Positions 63,319-64,000 of a stretch of 64,000 nt of DNA are shown here, in pieces. The notes beneath the pieces are model-generated. The model worked only from the letters and a program-made list of their open reading frames with translations, was not told the origin of the DNA and searched no databases. This DNA comes from Cyanobacterium sp. HL-69 (GTDB lineage Bacteria; Cyanobacteriota; Cyanobacteriia; Cyanobacteriales; Cyanobacteriaceae): assembly GCA_002813895.1 (NCBI GenBank), contig CP024912.1, positions 310,001 through 374,000 on the forward strand, written 5' to 3'. The stretch's first letter is position 1, and every line of letters starts with the position of its first letter. The position numbers and the translations under genes are program-made.

Positions 63319-64000
63319 TTATCTTACTTGGGGGCGATCGTATTTACGACTAGGTTTTCCACCGCCATAACTGGATTTGCCACGGTTATATTTACCACCG
63401 CCACGGCCGTATTTTTTACCGCCGACGTTGGGTTTAGGAGTAGCTGGGGGTGGTACTTCCCAATCTTGTTGTAACCATGCGGGGCAGTTTTGATCGTAAA
63501 GAATCTGTAAGACTGCTGCCGCGATCGCACTGGAGTCGTATTCTCCATTTAGTTCCTTAACCATAGGAAGGAAGGAAGCCAAACGCTCTCCACTGAGGGA
63601 TTCTTTGATTTGCTCCTTGAGCTTAACCATCCTTTTTGCTTCTACGGTGGAGCGGTTAGGCACAACTTCCACAGTGATAGTTTGTTTTAAACGACGCTCA
63701 ATTTGACGTAATAAGCGGCGATCGCTAGGTTCCACCAAAGCAATAGCTTTACCTTCCTTACCAGCCCTTCCCGTACGCCCGATACGGTGAATATAAGTCT
63801 CGGTGTTATCAGGTAAATCAAAGTTGAAAACGTGGGTTAAATCCGACACATCCAAACCACGGGCAGCAATATCCGTTGCTACCACTACCTTAATTTTTCC
63901 ATCGCGCCAACGCTGAATCAAACGTTCCCTTTGTTGTTGGCTCAAATCACCATGGTATTCATCCACACTTTGCCCCGCTTCTTGTAACTTAGAAGTTAAC
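63319..64000 (-). CDS. DEAD-box RNA helicase, C-terminal half, 5' end outside window
   Basis: The frame is open to the window end (residues read LTSKLQEAGQSVDEYHGDLSQ upstream of the apparent GTG at 63966), so the gene starts beyond 64000. The visible part is helicase domain 2: VVVATDIAARGLDVSDL (motif V) and HRIGRTGRAG (motif VI), then a C-terminal RNA-binding-like region and a Gly/Arg/Lys/Tyr-rich tail (GRGGGKYNRGKSSYGGGK). It resembles DeaD/CsdA-type cold-shock helicases (CrhR in Synechocystis). Confidence 0.93.
   Translation of the reverse strand, partial: LTSKLQEAGQSVDEYHGDLSQQQRERLIQRWRDGKIKVVVATDIAARGLDVSDLTHVFNFDLPDNTETYIHRIGRTGRAGKEGKAIALVEPSDRRLLRQIERRLKQTITVEVVPNRSTVEAKRMVKLKEQIKESLSGERLASFLPMVKELNGEYDSSAIAAAVLQILYDQNCPAWLQQDWEVPPPATPKPNVGGKKYGRGGGKYNRGKSSYGGGKPSRKYDRPQVR

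Noticed and set aside
1-64000. Search for CRISPR arrays, phage genes, intact IS transposases, rRNA
   Set aside because: No regularly spaced direct repeats, phage structural genes, transposase motifs or rRNA sequences were seen in the window.

Overview
The window is a stretch of cyanobacterial chromosome. This follows from the gene set (crtH, heme oxygenase ho1, NDH-1 subunit ndhM, a high-light-inducible protein, ftsH3, nrtABCD, DUF3493, DUF2358), the frequent GCGATCGC (HIP1) octamer on both strands, AT-rich intergenic DNA, and the tmRNA tag ANNIVPFARKAAPVAA. Close resemblance of several proteins to Synechocystis (FtsH3, S1, NdhM) suggests a unicellular Chroococcales lineage; Cyanobacterium or Geminocystis would fit, but the genus is inference.

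Layout. 1-2.6 kb: 3' end of an EAL phosphodiesterase gene, cobA, a small antitoxin-like ORF with the wreck of a PIN-domain toxin, and a DUF427 gene. 2.7-7.5 kb: crtH, phoH, a WcaF-like acetyltransferase and a Bax1-like (DUF790) nuclease. 7.8-14 kb: tRNA-Val, a DprA/SLOG-type protein, rdgB, a receiver-kinase gene overlapping a flavin oxidoreductase gene, murG, and an inositol-monophosphatase family gene. 14-20.3 kb: DUF3493, DUF2358, a Ser/Thr kinase, hli, nth, ftsH3, ssrA (tmRNA). 20.8-27.6 kb: a GH57 glycosidase, ho1, an aldo/keto reductase, a GNAT protein, a methyltransferase. 27.9-34 kb: the rimP-nusA-ylxR-infB cluster, a small zinc-ribbon gene and ndhM. 34.1-40.9 kb: rplJ-rplL, a giant hybrid histidine kinase, a GtrA protein and an NAD-binding epimerase-like protein. 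41.1-46.7 kb: the complete nitrate transporter operon nrtABCD on the minus strand, with an NtcA box (GTA-N8-TAC) upstream of nrtA. 47-55.8 kb: sppA, aroH, a LysE exporter, rnj, dapA, a DJ-1/PfpI protein, a dienelactone hydrolase and a conserved membrane protein. 55.9-64 kb: glmU, tilS, tRNA-Thr, tRNA-Tyr, a WecA/MraY-type transferase, rpsA (S1), selO, and the 3' end of a DEAD-box helicase gene cut by the window edge.

Most genes are core housekeeping in short operons or alone. The accessory signal is in the gaps: a MITE-like family with ATACCAAATCC-type ends (two 128-bp copies about 28 kb apart that differ at one base, plus two shorter relatives), a broken toxin-antitoxin pair, two small unannotated one-helix membrane proteins, and several rho-independent terminators. 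No CRISPR array, prophage, intact insertion sequence or rRNA operon was seen. No clearly new multi-gene system was found; the best leads are the orphan Bax1-like nuclease, the receiver-kinase/oxidoreductase pair, and the membrane-tailed NrtD.
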